A stretch of DNA of 64,000 nt from Sipunculus nudus (Eukaryota > Annelida > Sipuncula > Golfingiida > Sipunculidae): NCBI GenBank assembly GCA_026874595.1, contig CM049320.1:37358214-37422213 (forward strand), written 5' to 3'. This document shows positions 48,176-59,857 of the stretch, one piece after another. A program made the translations under genes and the position numbers. Under the pieces are notes generated by a model that saw nothing but the letters and a program-made list of their open reading frames with translations, was not told the DNA's origin and did no database searches. Every line of letters begins with the position of its first letter. Position 1 is the first letter of the stretch.

Positions 48176-49772
48176 ACAACCGGCGAGCAGAGTCAGTGGG
48201 TGCATGGTTACCCTGTCAATGGCGACCGAAGCGGTGGTTCACGGGCGATAACAATAGGTCAAATTGACGTCAGCAGAATAATTTTATGATAAGCACAGAA
48301 ATGGGAGCTCGGAATATGGATCGTGGGTACCCTTTGCGTCATACTTTATAATTTAGGATACGCGTATGGTCTTAGCAAAGATAGAGCACACGTCAAATAC
48401 CGGGTTTAATTTAAACGGTGCATGTGCGACTCTTGCTCCTCTTTAGTGCACTGACACGTTTTCCTGTCCGGTTTGTCTATTAAAACTTGCTATTTATTCA
48501 GGACTGGTTAATATTAGATTTATTTCAAGGAATCAAGCTTGAAATCAAACTGGTCGTCTGTCCGATAAAAGCCAGGTTCTGAAATTTCGTAGTACTCGCA
48601 GTGATCAATGGGTGGCGCGCTTGTATTTTCAACACCAGATATCATTTTAATATGTTAAAGAAGCACGGGAGTGTGTGTTTTTCTATATGCATCCTGTGTC
48701 GCGTGATAACCTCTACTGCATGGTTTTCGGACGAATCCTAACTAGGAACAATGTCTTTTGGCCGAGCTAGGGTAATAAAAAATGAATAACCACCTGTTTT
48801 GTGCCGTGTGGTTGAATAAGGCAAGATGACGAAATATAATAACTCCTCGTGCTGGTTAGTTTACAAGATAATAATTATGAAGAGATTAAATAAGGGGTAA
48901 AATATGAACACGCAAACGTCGGGTTTAACACAGCTATTCACACACTGACACACACACATATATTAATCCCCGTATTTGCTGCACACTCTTCCCGCTACAG
49001 TAAAATTGTAAAGGGTATAGTCATTTTACTCTAATTCATCGTTTCGAGCGTAATGGGGGAACCGCGTTCCTCCTTCAAAAACTTCTCAGTTGAGGACCAG
49101 TAACTCCCAAGAGTCTGTTAGCAGACATGTCCTCGGACCACTCTAAGATCCCACCCTTATTTATTTTCCGATCCAAGATTGATTTCTTTTGTATTTTGTC
49201 AACAATTGTGAACATAACATTAATGCTTGTTCATGATTTCATGTTATTTGATAATTCACAGAAAACAGTTTGGTAATGTATCTTGCTCATATTGTATTAT
49301 ATTATAATATTTTATATTTTATAAAAAAGTATTAATACAATATTAAATTTCCCTAAATTCATATATTATATTGCTGTTCATCATTCGGAAGTGAACCTCT
49401 GCATTGTTCGAGGCAATACTCATCTGTAACATGCAGAATAATGTGGTAACTTTGTGTCATGAGTAACTTTTTATAATGACTAATTGTGTGTTATAATACT
49501 ATGAAAAAGCTACATTTAGGCAAAGTAAATAAATTATCAGACCCCATAACAAAGAATATATTGTGGCAGGCCTTATCAGATGTTTTGATATTTCTTTAAT
49601 ACCATCTATTGAAAATATTATAATTATGTGGCTCTAATAATGCCAGCAGATATAATTGATCATATTCTATCTATAAGGTTGGCCGAGCATTTTCATGAAA
49701 TAAATGTCACTGATTAACATTATTTTAACATTATAACATTATTTTATAATTTCACCCGATAAACGCTACCCA
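48176..49772. other. No gene recognised
   Basis: About 1.6 kb of unique DNA, GC-richer to about 49,150 and very AT-rich afterwards. No recognised repeat or exon. Confidence 0.45.
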
Positions 49773-50441
49773 TTACCGGTGCCATAGGGAAAGGCTGCCC
49801 TCGCCACGTGACGGACCGGGTTGACTGTGGTTTAAATTGGTAAAAAAGAGGTGTTTTCTTTCTTCTTCTTTGTGGCGCACCCATCGGATTACAGAACAAA
49901 AGACGGCAAAGCAATGACCAAGCAACACTGAATATTTACACAAAGAATCACAGAGATCAGATCTACCTCCAAGACCAGCTAGGTTATTATCGTATATATT
50001 AAAGTCCATATATATCCTTCAAGGTAGACACAGTCAATAGACGCTCAATATCCATTCTGGACTGATTACACTGCTGTTACAGCAACCATGGAATGATGAA
50101 AGGCAGAATTCTAACAGGTAGTCCAGGCCCTTGAACTGGTAATCGACTGGGCCTGCGAGGCCAACTACATCGAGCTGGGACAGAAGTTCACACGCCCTGT
50201 AACGAGTTAAATGGGAAAGCGTTGCACGGCGAGCTGGTGCAGCATGGGAAACACGACGGATCGGCCCTCGCTGGACTTGACTTGCTGGCTGCCCTTCTGG
50301 AGAACGAAAACTGAATGACCACTGTGTGTATGCGACCATTTTACCATGAAGGCTCATAAATATTTGTAAGTCTCATACGATGCATGGGACCCGCTAAGCT
50401 CCTGAGGCTGATCTATATTCATTAGCAGCACGATGACTACA
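49773..50441. other. Moderate-GC stretch with weak minus-strand frame
   Basis: A 107-codon minus-strand frame (50,034-50,357) includes ARRATLSHLTRYRACELLSQ. It has no recognised domain, and no splice sites were identified. It may be a chance frame, an exon, or residue of an older element next to the foldback. Confidence 0.25.
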
Positions 50442-50935
50442 CAGAAACACGGTTTGGCTCACAAGGAAGTGAGAGCCCCGGATGTATTCTTTGTTTACAT
50501 CCGGTTGGCGAGTAAACAATAGCACATGGTAGCTTTTAACAATAATATGGAAAAGATTATACCTGTTTTGGATTAAATAAGCATGGTACTTGTCTAAACT
50601 AACGTTCTAATTGAACGAGTTTAGCTGGAAGTAGGTTAAGCCTGTGATGTTGTGATCAAATTAAGCTTAAATGGGAAGATATCCATCATCTGTCAGACAT
50701 TGGCTTGGTCAGTATGGCATATCTCTTCTGGTCTGGTATCGTGTTGTCACATATTCTTAACGTTGACAAGATGTACAGGCCGTGGTATTGTGATATGCTA
50801 ACACTCCATCTAAGGTGTAACACCAGAATACACACTTTGTCGGTCTTTTAGAGGATTCCTGACACACTGACATCCTGTCGGATCATGCGGCTCATTAATT
50901 ATAACTGCTGATGATCATGCATCTGGTAAAACTAT

Positions 50936-50937
50936 GT

Positions 50938-50996
<59 letters not shown>
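50936..50996. repeat. (TA)n tract at the foldback arm/loop border
   Basis: TA run with one AA slip near 50,951, on the 3' side of the minus-strand hammerhead-like motif. Confidence 0.95.
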
Positions 50997-50998
<2 letters not shown>

Positions 50999-51023
50999 AC
51001 TCTGAAGAAAAACAACACTGTAA

Positions 51024-51071
51024 ACTCACAACAGTCTGTTTCACCGGATGCGACCCGATCATCAGGTGAAT
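51024..51071 (-). ncRNA. Hammerhead-ribozyme-like motif
   Basis: On the minus strand, stem I pairs 51,066-51,071 with 51,029-51,024 (6 bp, one G-U). CTGATGA lies at 51,065-51,059. Stem II is about five pairs (51,058-51,054 with 51,044-51,048) and leaves U51,043 unpaired before GAAAC. Stem III is ACA/TGU with a GAC loop. H17 is U at 51,030, preceded by U16.1. The layout is type I with a short stem III, as in metazoan retroelement hammerheads. The unpaired base next to GAA is a defect. Confidence 0.4.
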
Positions 51072-52567
51072 GTGGTTAGATAGAAGCTAACGGCGTGGTT
51101 TATTTGTATCGTATTTTTATATATACGGTTGTTTCATGGCGCACCTAATTTAATTTAGCTTTTTAAAATATATAACTTGCCAATAACATTAATTTCTTGT
51201 AAATACTCGACCAGCCTCACAAACAGAATTTAACAAATTTTATTTGTTAGCATCAGAGGCACCTAATTATGTCATTTTCACAATGGCTTGAAAGAAACGT
51301 CTGAACACTTGATAAGGCCAGACGGGACATTTTTGTTTGTAATCGGCTTTGCCTGCTTGCCTGACTTAAGCTGTAGTCTTATCATTTTATTGTATAACAT
51401 ACAAATTGAATTTCATGTTCGAGATGAATATTGCCAAGGACAATGGAGATGTTCACTGCCCAACAGTGAACAACGACATAAATATAAGTAAAGGGAAATA
51501 TTATATTATTTTGTTTTCTCGTGTTGTTAAATATAATATGATATAATATTATATTATATAATATCACTCACTGCTAAATTATAATTTCTCTATGGATTTT
51601 CTGATAACGTGAATAAACATTATCTATTAAAAGATCCAAAACTAATAGATAAGTAGGGTTTGCAAATACTCATTCACGTACTCTCTCTGAGAATGATTTA
51701 GTATAAACTTTGAATTAATGATAATCGTAATATTAAACTGCATGCACATTATAATATAAACAATTATGCCTTTATTAAAAAATATAAAAAATATAAAAAA
51801 TATAAAAAATATTTACTCGTCAAACCACAACGGGGCCAATATGGCCGCCAGATCCTGTTTCCGTGTATACTAAATAGGCTGGAACAACACGCCTACAATC
51901 GATCTGGACAATGGGAAGCCTCCATGCAGTCACTGAATACTTAAATCCGATAAGATTAAGAACTAGCTTATCAGAAACATCCCTATCGATCCAATTTTGA
52001 TATTTTATGTATATATATCTAATCAACCAACAGTGAACGCTTTTCTTGATACACAAACATTACTAGATGTATAATCACCAGTAGGTCATATAAGATGATG
52101 ATTCAATGGTTTGTCAGTGTCAGGAGTCCGCTAAAAGACCGACATCAGTAATCATAGTGTAGAGTCTGCGGTAAAGCTTTCGCTGGAGAGCAAATTAACT
52201 TATCTCGAACCATGACCTGGGCATATATGATATCAATATAAACAGGATGTGGTGACAGACATCCACGAACAGAACAGGAACCGGGCTCGGCCACTGATGG
52301 CCAATGGTGGATAACTTGGCATTAAGGCAAAGTTTAGTCACGACATCCCGTGCTTAACCTTTTTTTAGTTATATTTGTTCAAAAGAAATGTAAGTTTAGA
52401 CAAATGACGTGTTTATCTAGTAAATCAAATACGGATTAACTTTTCCATATTATCATAACAAACAGCCAGTTAAAAGCACCCATTTGCTATTGTTTACTCG
52501 CTAACCAGATGTAAACAAAGATTACATCCGGAGCTCTCACTTCCATATAAGACTAACCGTGTTTCTG

Positions 52568-53588
52568 GGTATTAAATGTCATAAGCTTACATCGTTTGCA
52601 GTGCACTTGTTTGCAACCTCGGTAAAAAAAAGGCAGATAACAAATATGCTAGTCCTAGTTAGGCCTATTCATAAATGTGTCTAGGTCAGAGCGAAACAAC
52701 TTGGCGGCAGCATATGGCCACTTCACGTAATCTCCATTCTTCAAACAGCTCCTACGCGTAATGATTTCAATTAATCATCCTTTGTATTTCGTCATGCCCA
52801 GGCAAACCGGTTATGTAGGATATTTGCAACTATATTAATACATGTATTATGTGTTCAGCCGCGATTAACATCCTTTCAAGAAAGGGATGCGGCAAATATG
52901 ATGAAAATAAATATTATAAGGAGCGGGTCAAGAAATAAGTAAAGAGGGGGGGGGGGGGGTCTAGCCCCAGAAGAATAAGTACAAAACCTAAAATAAAGGT
53001 CACTTAGTCTGGAAAAAAGGGGGGGGGGCAGGCCGAAAAAAAGGGGGGTTACAATAATAGTGTAGGAGCATATGTTTGCAAATTCGCTCTGAGTAAATTT
53101 TGTTTGTAATAATGTGACACCCTATGAATTTTTTTTTTCTTCATCTTCCTTTAAAACTTTAAATGCGTGGTGTCAATTTTTATTGTTTTGACATTTTTCC
53201 GAGTGTTTTAAAATGCTTAAAAACTGCATCCGAGACGTTAAACCAAATAAACAGTTTTAGGAGCACAAGAAAGTTTATTTTATTAATGTATTTACCGAAT
53301 TTTTGTTCAAATTGCTTTCTTTGAGAAGTATTGGATTGTCTAAAATTATGTTTCGGGTGTCTGTTAAAGGGACCTCTTCACAAACAAGGTATGTTAAATA
53401 GACACCTACAGCAATACACTATATACACAGTGTTTTCTTCTCCTCAAAATATCATGGTATCTGCTAGTATTTCATTCCAATCCGTTTGCTTATACTCCTG
53501 TAAACAAGTGGTTTAAAAGCTTTCACGGCCGACATCAACGGCAAAAGTGTATGTAACTGTAACGTGCATGCTTTACTAAAAGCAATGG
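52568..53588. other. No gene recognised; G-runs
   Basis: G-runs at 52,946-52,959 and 53,029-53,038 lie in otherwise AT-rich unique sequence. No exon was recognised. Confidence 0.45.
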
Positions 53589-54025
53589 TAGTCCTTAGTC
53601 ATTTTATTTTTTTTAAAGATTTTTTTTGGTGGAGGTAACCGCCTCCATTTTTGTTAATGCATGCTTAACTAAGTATATACATCTGCAGAATTCCTTTCTG
53701 GTTTCGGACTATGTGACAGGGGCTTACACACGATTTTCTGGCGTCAACCAGGCTCGGTGAATCACTCCTGCGGGTCCTGGGTGTATATCTCATCCCCACT
53801 GCTGGGTCATTACACCGAGGAACCCCCGAAAGGGGCACTCGTTCGAGAGTGAAACACGACTGTTGGGTACAGTCTCCCCATCAAGCCTGCAGATCGCTCA
53901 CCCTGGGGGCCGACCGTGAAAAATCTCATCGGCTCGGCTGAGGTTCGAACTCACGATCTCCCGGCTTTGAGCCCTGCGCTCTACCCATGAGCCACAGAAG
54001 CCGATCATATTAGTCCTTAGTCATT
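53589..54025 (-). mobile_element. Full-length tRNA-derived SINE with 15-bp TSD
   Basis: The direct repeat TAGTCCTTAGTCATT at 53,589-53,603 and 54,011-54,025 bounds a 407-bp insertion. Reading the minus strand, the head has a Pol III A box TGGCTCATGGGTAGAGC (53,994-53,978) and a B box GAGTTCGAACCTC (53,952-53,940). The body contains CCCC..GGGG and CACTC/GAGTG hairpins. The 3' side ends in the hairpin TGGAGGCGGTTACCTCCA, then an A-rich tail (T-rich on the plus strand). A headless relative is at 7,231-7,534. Mobilisation would rely on a partner LINE, not identified here. Confidence 0.88.
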
Positions 54026-54719
54026 ATAGCTATGATGATATTTATGCATAGGTTGGAAGACACTTATTTTCTTATACACTGAGCTTTTAAGTCATTACAA
54101 ATCGATTTGGCATTTAAATGTCAAAGTCAAAGGGCTCGGTCATCTATGAGGTATGTGGAATTAACATGAAAAATAGCTTTCCCCCTGAAAATAGATATGT
54201 ACTTGCCAAAATATTGCCTTGAAATCGTTTGCTTACTCCTGTAAACGGTTGTTAAGATAATGGACCGGGCGCGATCACCTATGTCAACATAAACACAGCG
54301 CGCGTGATGCCGTGTGCATCATGGAGCCACAATACATGTCAATCAGGGATGCCTTGACTGACTTGGCCCAAAAATGTAATACATGTTCCCGTTGGCTGAT
54401 ACACCGCGTGTTACGGCTCACAATCGGATCTCCGGTCACGCCGACTTGTAATGGTAAACAAACACACATGGACTCTGTTTACCATGACGCAGACCCATAA
54501 CAAGGTCTCAAACAGCCTTATGTGAGGAACTGAGACTGTGCTTGGGTGGTTGTGCCTTGGGGAAAGGTTGGTGAAACCTTTGTATAAAGCAAAGCTGAAC
54601 TGATAGTGTCAAAGAATAGGCATTATATTGCATATGATTATGTCCCTTTGAGATATTTTAGGATTTGCAATTAATTTCAAACTGTCCATATATACCAAAT
54701 CCTTGGCTTTAGAAAACGG
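54026..54719. other. No gene recognised
   Basis: Unique sequence. The overlapping 61-62-codon frames at 54,284-54,500 lie on opposite strands and have no motif. Confidence 0.45.
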
Positions 54720-54890
54720 GAATCAAGGTAGGGCCACAATAAAAATCAGATCCTTTCATTCTTCTAGGTCGAGAGAGAGCACCCTTGTGGTAAAGACTTT
54801 GCCTAGGAGTCAAAGCGCAGACGGCGGTCAAAACGGGACGCGAACCCACGACCCTGCGGTCCAGCGCCTTATCCTTTACGCCACCACGCT

Positions 54891-54892
<2 letters not shown>
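54720..54892 (-). mobile_element. tRNA-Arg-like SINE fragment
   Basis: On the minus strand, A box GTGGCGTAAAGGATAAGGC (54,884-54,866) and B box GGGTTCGCGTCCC (54,847-54,835) are correctly ordered and spaced. GGATAAGGCGCTGGA resembles the D-arm of tRNA-Arg. The head starts exactly where a (TA)n tract ends. It does not fold as a clean tRNA, and a non-tRNA body follows, so it is a SINE rather than a tRNA gene. No target duplication was found. Confidence 0.65.

Positions 54893-54964
<72 letters not shown>
54893..54964. repeat. (TA)36 microsatellite
   Basis: TA run of 72 bp abutting the 5' end of the tRNA-Arg-like SINE. Confidence 0.97.
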
Positions 54965-54966
<2 letters not shown>

Positions 54967-55123
54967 CCAGATAGTAACAAAATCATAGGGTTTTAAATTG
55001 CTCACCTATTACTAGGAGCTGTTGTACATATATATTTCATGAATTATATAAATTCACTTACTCGTGTTCAACAGATTTGTTACGTAAGTGCACATGCATG
55101 AGGGCCCTTACGAAACAGGGTTT

Positions 55124-55128
<5 letters not shown>

Positions 55129-55168
<40 letters not shown>
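55129..55168. repeat. (TA)20 microsatellite
   Basis: TA run of 40 bp after a T9 run. Confidence 0.97.
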
Positions 55169-55169
<1 letters not shown>

Positions 55170-55461
55170 CCAAAAGATTTTTAAAAAGTGGTAATCTTAA
55201 TCTGAGCTTAATATTTTTATTTCTTGTAACCAATGGGTTCTGGGGACAACATGAAGCCAATAAGAATCATTATAAGAGTGTCGTAATATTTGTTGGAATA
55301 AAATAGACGAAAACATTAAAATGCAGAGTATGTCGATGATGACTTTGATGGCAATCATTAACAACTTCAATTTCTTCTATAGTCATCTAAAACACTGTAA
55401 TGTGTATCATATGTCAGGTTACAATATTCAAATTCAAAATTGGCAAAATCTGGATCCAGAT

Positions 55462-56076
55462 AATGATTTAATTATACTCGCGTAAATTTAACAATTGATG
55501 TTCCACGTGTTTTTGGAGAGATCATTAAGCAGTAAATTGGACGAGCAGAAAGACGAACCGAGTTCAGATTCTTTGAGACCTGATCACTTGAAATTTTAAT
55601 ATGGATGCTCAAAACACAGAAAGTTTTGAGGATTTTAACAAAAATGATTTTTCTGTCAAAATCTAAAAAAATTGAATGAAATTTAAATAATTTTGTGTGT
55701 GCCCCTCAGGTTTAATATTGTCTTTCGTCATATCGATCCTCACATTATAAAGTGAACTATTTTGTTATTTTTGTAACTGCATTTATTAAAATTACAATAC
55801 TAAAATACGAGAAAATATGGCTTAAACGAGAAAAAAAGGAATGCAAGTTTTTTATTGCATTCAAGGTAAATGTCTTCTACATAAGGTAAACGTCATTTTG
55901 TTTGTGCTCAAACTTAATTTTGATCACGCGGTGACGTGATATGAGTTTTAGTTGGGTCGGCCTTCAACAGAACAGTTTTTGTATACAGTTATCCGGTATA
56001 AAAATCATATGTTGAAAAAAAGTCCAATAACTCTTGTTAAATTCCCATTCTGCATTTGACATGCCCTGCATTTATT
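55462..56076 (+). repeat. Dispersed repeat, copy 2 of 2
   Basis: Colinear with 36,765-37,336. The divergence is high, with many indels, so the family is old. No frame or termini were recognised. Confidence 0.7.
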
Positions 56077-57038
56077 AACTTTAGCACATAAAGCACCAAG
56101 CGGCCTCCATCCCATATTCCAAAATATTCCAAAAACTGCTTGAAATTTATTTATGAACTATAGTTACCTTTAAGAATATGTAAGTTCACATAGCTAGACC
56201 CCCAGTTTAATAGCCTATGATTCTGGAGCGAGTATGTGGATCCATGGGTTAATTCCTCATACTTCCCTAATTATTCTTTGGTAAGACTAGTTATTCCGAC
56301 TATTTTCCATCAATACAAATGTGGGCTGTCTTAAGTATCGTAACATCAATGATGGCATTCCTTCGACAGAATTAAATAATCTTTTTTTTTATGTTCAGGT
56401 CGCAAAATCACCCTGAATATTAATTTGGCCCTTAACGGACTGTGTCATCCTCTTGACACGTTAATAATTAAAGACTTTTTTTTCAATATCAATAGTTAAT
56501 GTTTGAATAGGTCTGCATGCATTAAGGTGGTCGAAACCGAGGTCTGGGTTGTTTTGCAGCTGACGGTTATCGTGATAGTGGATGTGTATGAGACTTGAAA
56601 TCCAGGAGACATTTTGTAATTACACCAGGTTCGTCTATTTATAATTTCTCTACCGTTGCTCAATAGAAACGTAGTTGATATGGCCCAAGCCCTAAAGAAA
56701 TCTATATCGTTCTAAATCATCAAAACATTTCCATACAGAATAAGTGAGGTCAGAGGCTGCTTTGTGGTGTCGCCGCTATAACTTACCTCGAAAATGACGC
56801 ATTTTGATGCACGTCAATATTTGAGTAATATTAGACAAGAGATAAATGGTCTCAGTTTGTTTACCTGCAAAATGGATGTATATTTAAGGAGCTCAGTTGT
56901 CACCAGATTATGGTTGCATCGTAATGACATAGCAAACAATGATGGATAATAAATATTTGCCAATTCAGCTTTTACTAGAATTAAATTCTCGGCTAAACAC
57001 ACATATTTATTGAGGCCAGAGTTGACAAGACATTATGC
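56077..57038. other. No gene recognised
   Basis: AT-rich sequence. The last few hundred bases may be the 3' UTR of the adjacent minus-strand LINE remnant. Confidence 0.4.
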
Positions 57039-57346
57039 TTATAATACACCCTTGTGGTGCTCTTGGATGAATTTTCTGTAACAGCGTCTTGTGTGGCCAG
57101 TCAAGCCAATTCGTGAATGGCAGTCTCTCTCACAGCGAGTACATAGGAACTCTGATGCTATTCTCTCGGTTTGGCTTTTGGCTTTCCCCTATGTCTCTTT
57201 GCTTCGGGTTGCTGAGCTAGGGTCTCTCTTAACTGAGGCATTTCTATACTGTCTGCCTCCAGGTTGTCCGTTCTGAGGCGGTGGCTTCCCACTTGATTAG
57301 CTCGATGCCCATGGCCTTCAGGTCTCCGGTGATGCCTGCTGTCTGC
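57039..57346 (-). pseudogene. LINE ORF2 C-terminal remnant with CxxC zinc finger
   Basis: Reading the minus strand, one frame gives GDLKAMGIELIKWEATASER, then TTWRQTV and a stop. After a shift comes a basic KRHRGKPKAK stretch, then LCTRCERDCHSRIGLTGHTR followed by RCYRKFIQEHHKGVL and a stop at 57,041-57,039. The CxxC...C.SRIGL..H.R.C finger after a W-E-A..R..WR segment typifies the C-terminus of some invertebrate LINE polyproteins. A stop and a frameshift disrupt it and everything upstream is missing, so it is a 5'-truncated dead copy. The 5' breakpoint abuts a HINE-type fragment. Confidence 0.7.
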
Positions 57347-57640
57347 AGGAACAGACAAAACACTCCATGATCAATATGCAGGGAAAGAACCATGGCAATC
57401 AATAAATTTGTTATTCAGATACTGGAGCTTTTGTGTCAAAATTTAAATTTTACTTTTTTTTGGGGGGGGGGGGGGTTGGCCTGGTAATAGAGACCTTATT
57501 TCAGGTTTCCAAGGAGATTTTACATGTGCTTAAGATTAAAATAGTACAGGGGCGCTACCAGTTTGCGGGAACTAATGAAACCCTCTATGATCAATATGCA
57601 TGCAAAGAATCATAGCGTCCAATGCATTAATTATTTATAT
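57341..57640 (-). repeat. Fragment of the 336-bp HINE repeat
   Basis: GTCTGCAGGAAC, CACTCCATGATCAATATG, AGAGACCTTATTTCAGGTTT and a second GGGGCGCTACCAGTTTGC followed by ATGATCAATATGCATGC match the array at 10,085-12,362 in the same orientation. An inserted G-run lies near 57,460-57,473. Confidence 0.8.
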
Positions 57641-58599
57641 TCATTTTATTTTAATTATTCAGGGGGTATTGACAACAATACAATTACATATGCAGGAGGG
57701 TTGGGGTCTCGTTGGCATCTCGCCCACACACACTTGCTACACGTAACATTAACCAATGACCCAGGTGGTTACGAGTTACGTATTTATTCCAAGCATCAAA
57801 CATGGTTGACTAAAACAATGGCTGACTACACAGCTCCGTTAATGCAAATAAAAAAAACAGGTAGATTAAGAGCTATGTCAACATTTATAATGGCATAATG
57901 ATTGCACGTATTACAAAAGTTCATTTCACTTCTACAGATTACATTTGACCTTTGTACTGTGTCTATCGGTAATAATTCATCCTGTTGTAACATCATCCTT
58001 CTGTGACATACTGACTTGTATACTGTATACAGTTTCATATTTCATTCAACATTATCATTGAGTATTACAAGCTGGATTTCAAGTTGGATTTCAGTATGTA
58101 TACTAAAAAGTGCACTGTAAAACATTATCTGGTTAGTAATAAATAATCTGGTTCGATATATGATGTATTGTTTTATGTTTGTTCATATGGATAGCTCTAT
58201 GACTGAACCTATTAATCCTAATGTAGATTTCATTCCAGTCATAACAATAAACATTAGCGTTATTCCAATCAGGTATAGCTCCTTTATCACAATATACAAC
58301 AATACAACAACAGTTTTGGCAGGGTAGTACATTATTTGCAAATATACCACTTTATCTAAGCCTAAGGAAATCAGTCTGACTTATAATAAGTTTTACCATA
58401 AGTTATAACAATATACTTCCAACAAGAACCTTTGGCAATGATAATAATCGTCATAACATCTGCTCAGTAATTACAGATCTGTTATACTTGTCAACTTTGT
58501 AATCAGGTCTACCAACCTATTAGTTCAGTATTAACAATCAGACATAATCCCATAACACATCTACTCAGTACTCAATCTCAACCCAATATCAGTACTCAG
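57641..58599. other. No gene recognised
   Basis: AT-rich unique sequence. The 111-codon frame ending at 57,898 starts inside the repeat fragment and has no recognised motif. Confidence 0.45.
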
Positions 58600-59010
58600 T
58601 GCCAGCTATCACCCTTAACATGGCTAAAATCTTCTGATTTCTTATAAGAAATCTACCGACAGTTCCGTCATAACGTGCATTATAGCCATCAGACCTGTCA
58701 TCTGATTTCTCTTATATTATTAATCAGAGCGGCAGATCTGTCAAACCATGTTTACATTGTGGCTTTCAGGCCTGTCAGTATTCATTCGATTTCTACAAAT
58801 TACAGAGCGATAGATCTATCATACCACGCATACATTAAAGCTATCAGCTCTATCAATAATCCTCTGGTTTCTATATATAGATTTCTGCTACCATTATACA
58901 AAGCGACAGACCTGTCATAACATGCATATATAAAGCTGTCAATTATCATCCGATTTCTCCAATTCTGTCATAACATACATGCATTAAAGCTGTCAGACCT
59001 ACCACAACTT
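58600..59010. repeat. Degenerate ~75-95-bp minisatellite
   Basis: Blocks of the form CATGCAT..ATTAAAGCTGTCAGACCT followed by a GATTTCT element recur near 58,674, 58,747, 58,826, 58,921 and 58,973, interleaved with GAGCG..AGATCTGTCA blocks. Divergence is high. Confidence 0.6.
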
Positions 59011-59857
59011 CACTTTGGCGAAAACAATAATGCCTGCTAGTAGTTGTAACACTGAACTCAAAAAATGAAGCCGACAGCACTACTGCAGGACAAGGACCTT
59101 ACATCATAATCATATGCTTGTGCAATAACTACACTTAATATTGGACTGTTATTATGCATTATGTCAATATTTTGTCACTTAATCAAATGCACTAGGCAAT
59201 ATCTTAATAAAATAAGCAGGGGGTGAAAAGCCGGTCCTTCCTTTTATTCATGTATTACCAGTAATATTGGTCTGATTATACATTGAAGATACCGACGATT
59301 CTAGCCTTGTAACATTAAGCCATCTCAACAAAGGTTCAAAATTCCTTCAGGCAACACAATGCCATCCATTAAACCTATTCCCACTGGCCCTCACATGTTT
59401 ACCTATCAGAAGCCTACACTTCAACTCGTCCTGTAGACAATAGTATTTATATGGAACAAACGTATCCCTCAAACTGTTACAATATACATATATTATATAC
59501 ATCACATACCATTGTCAATATTAAGTACTGAACTATATGATTCTCAGTTTGTTATTTGTTATCTGGTCTCAAGCTTACTATAGTTTCCTTTATTCCCATC
59601 AATTGACATATCCATTACAATGACAATGGCTTCTATAAACAGTCAGTGTTGTCCTACCCCTATTCTTTGAAGACATACAGGCACTTACAGCCTGTGGGAT
59701 ACTGACTGTGGGGTACTGGGCTGCTAATATATTCATTCCATTTCTGCCCTAGTTCATATGTGTACTACAGATTATGCCACCATGCTCACACCAGTTGTAC
59801 ATTTCCTCACAGTTTCTGCGAGTCTTAACACAACTTGTACCAGGGGTTCATGATATA
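59011..59857. other. No gene recognised
   Basis: Unique AT-rich sequence upstream of the ATGGCGG cluster. No exon was recognised. Confidence 0.45.

Larger units (their letters stand above)
50442..52567. mobile_element. Foldback element with ~0.5-kb inverted arms
   Basis: The left arm (50,442-50,932) and right arm (52,060-52,567) align in inverted orientation. The outer end is CAGAAACACGG, followed by GGAAGTGAGAGC.CCGGATGT and GCGAGTAAACAATAGCA. Alignment continues with indels to a GTCGGTCTTTTAG block and GAT.AT.CATCT.GTAA at the inner edges. The 1.1-kb loop carries (TA)n and a hammerhead-like motif but no transposase. No 8-bp flanking duplication was found (TGACTACA versus GGTATTAA), so class is uncertain. 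Confidence 0.7.

Noticed and set aside
50034-50357. 107-codon minus-strand frame as a coding exon
   Set aside because: No recognised motif, no clear splice borders and no neighbouring exons; listed only as a weak possibility.
50434-52575. hAT assignment for the foldback element
   Set aside because: The ends start CAG, but the flanking octamers TGACTACA and GGTATTAA do not match, so the superfamily is left open.
53940-53994. tRNA gene on the minus strand
   Set aside because: The A and B boxes belong to a SINE head: a 15-bp target duplication encloses 407 bp, and the tRNA-like part does not fold into a proper cloverleaf.
54835-54884. tRNA-Arg gene
   Set aside because: The boxes are tRNA-Arg-like, but the anticodon and acceptor stems do not pair cleanly and a SINE body follows.
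57433-57898. Plus-strand frames across the G-run and repeat fragment
   Set aside because: They begin inside a known HINE fragment and run through a homopolymer; no protein motif.
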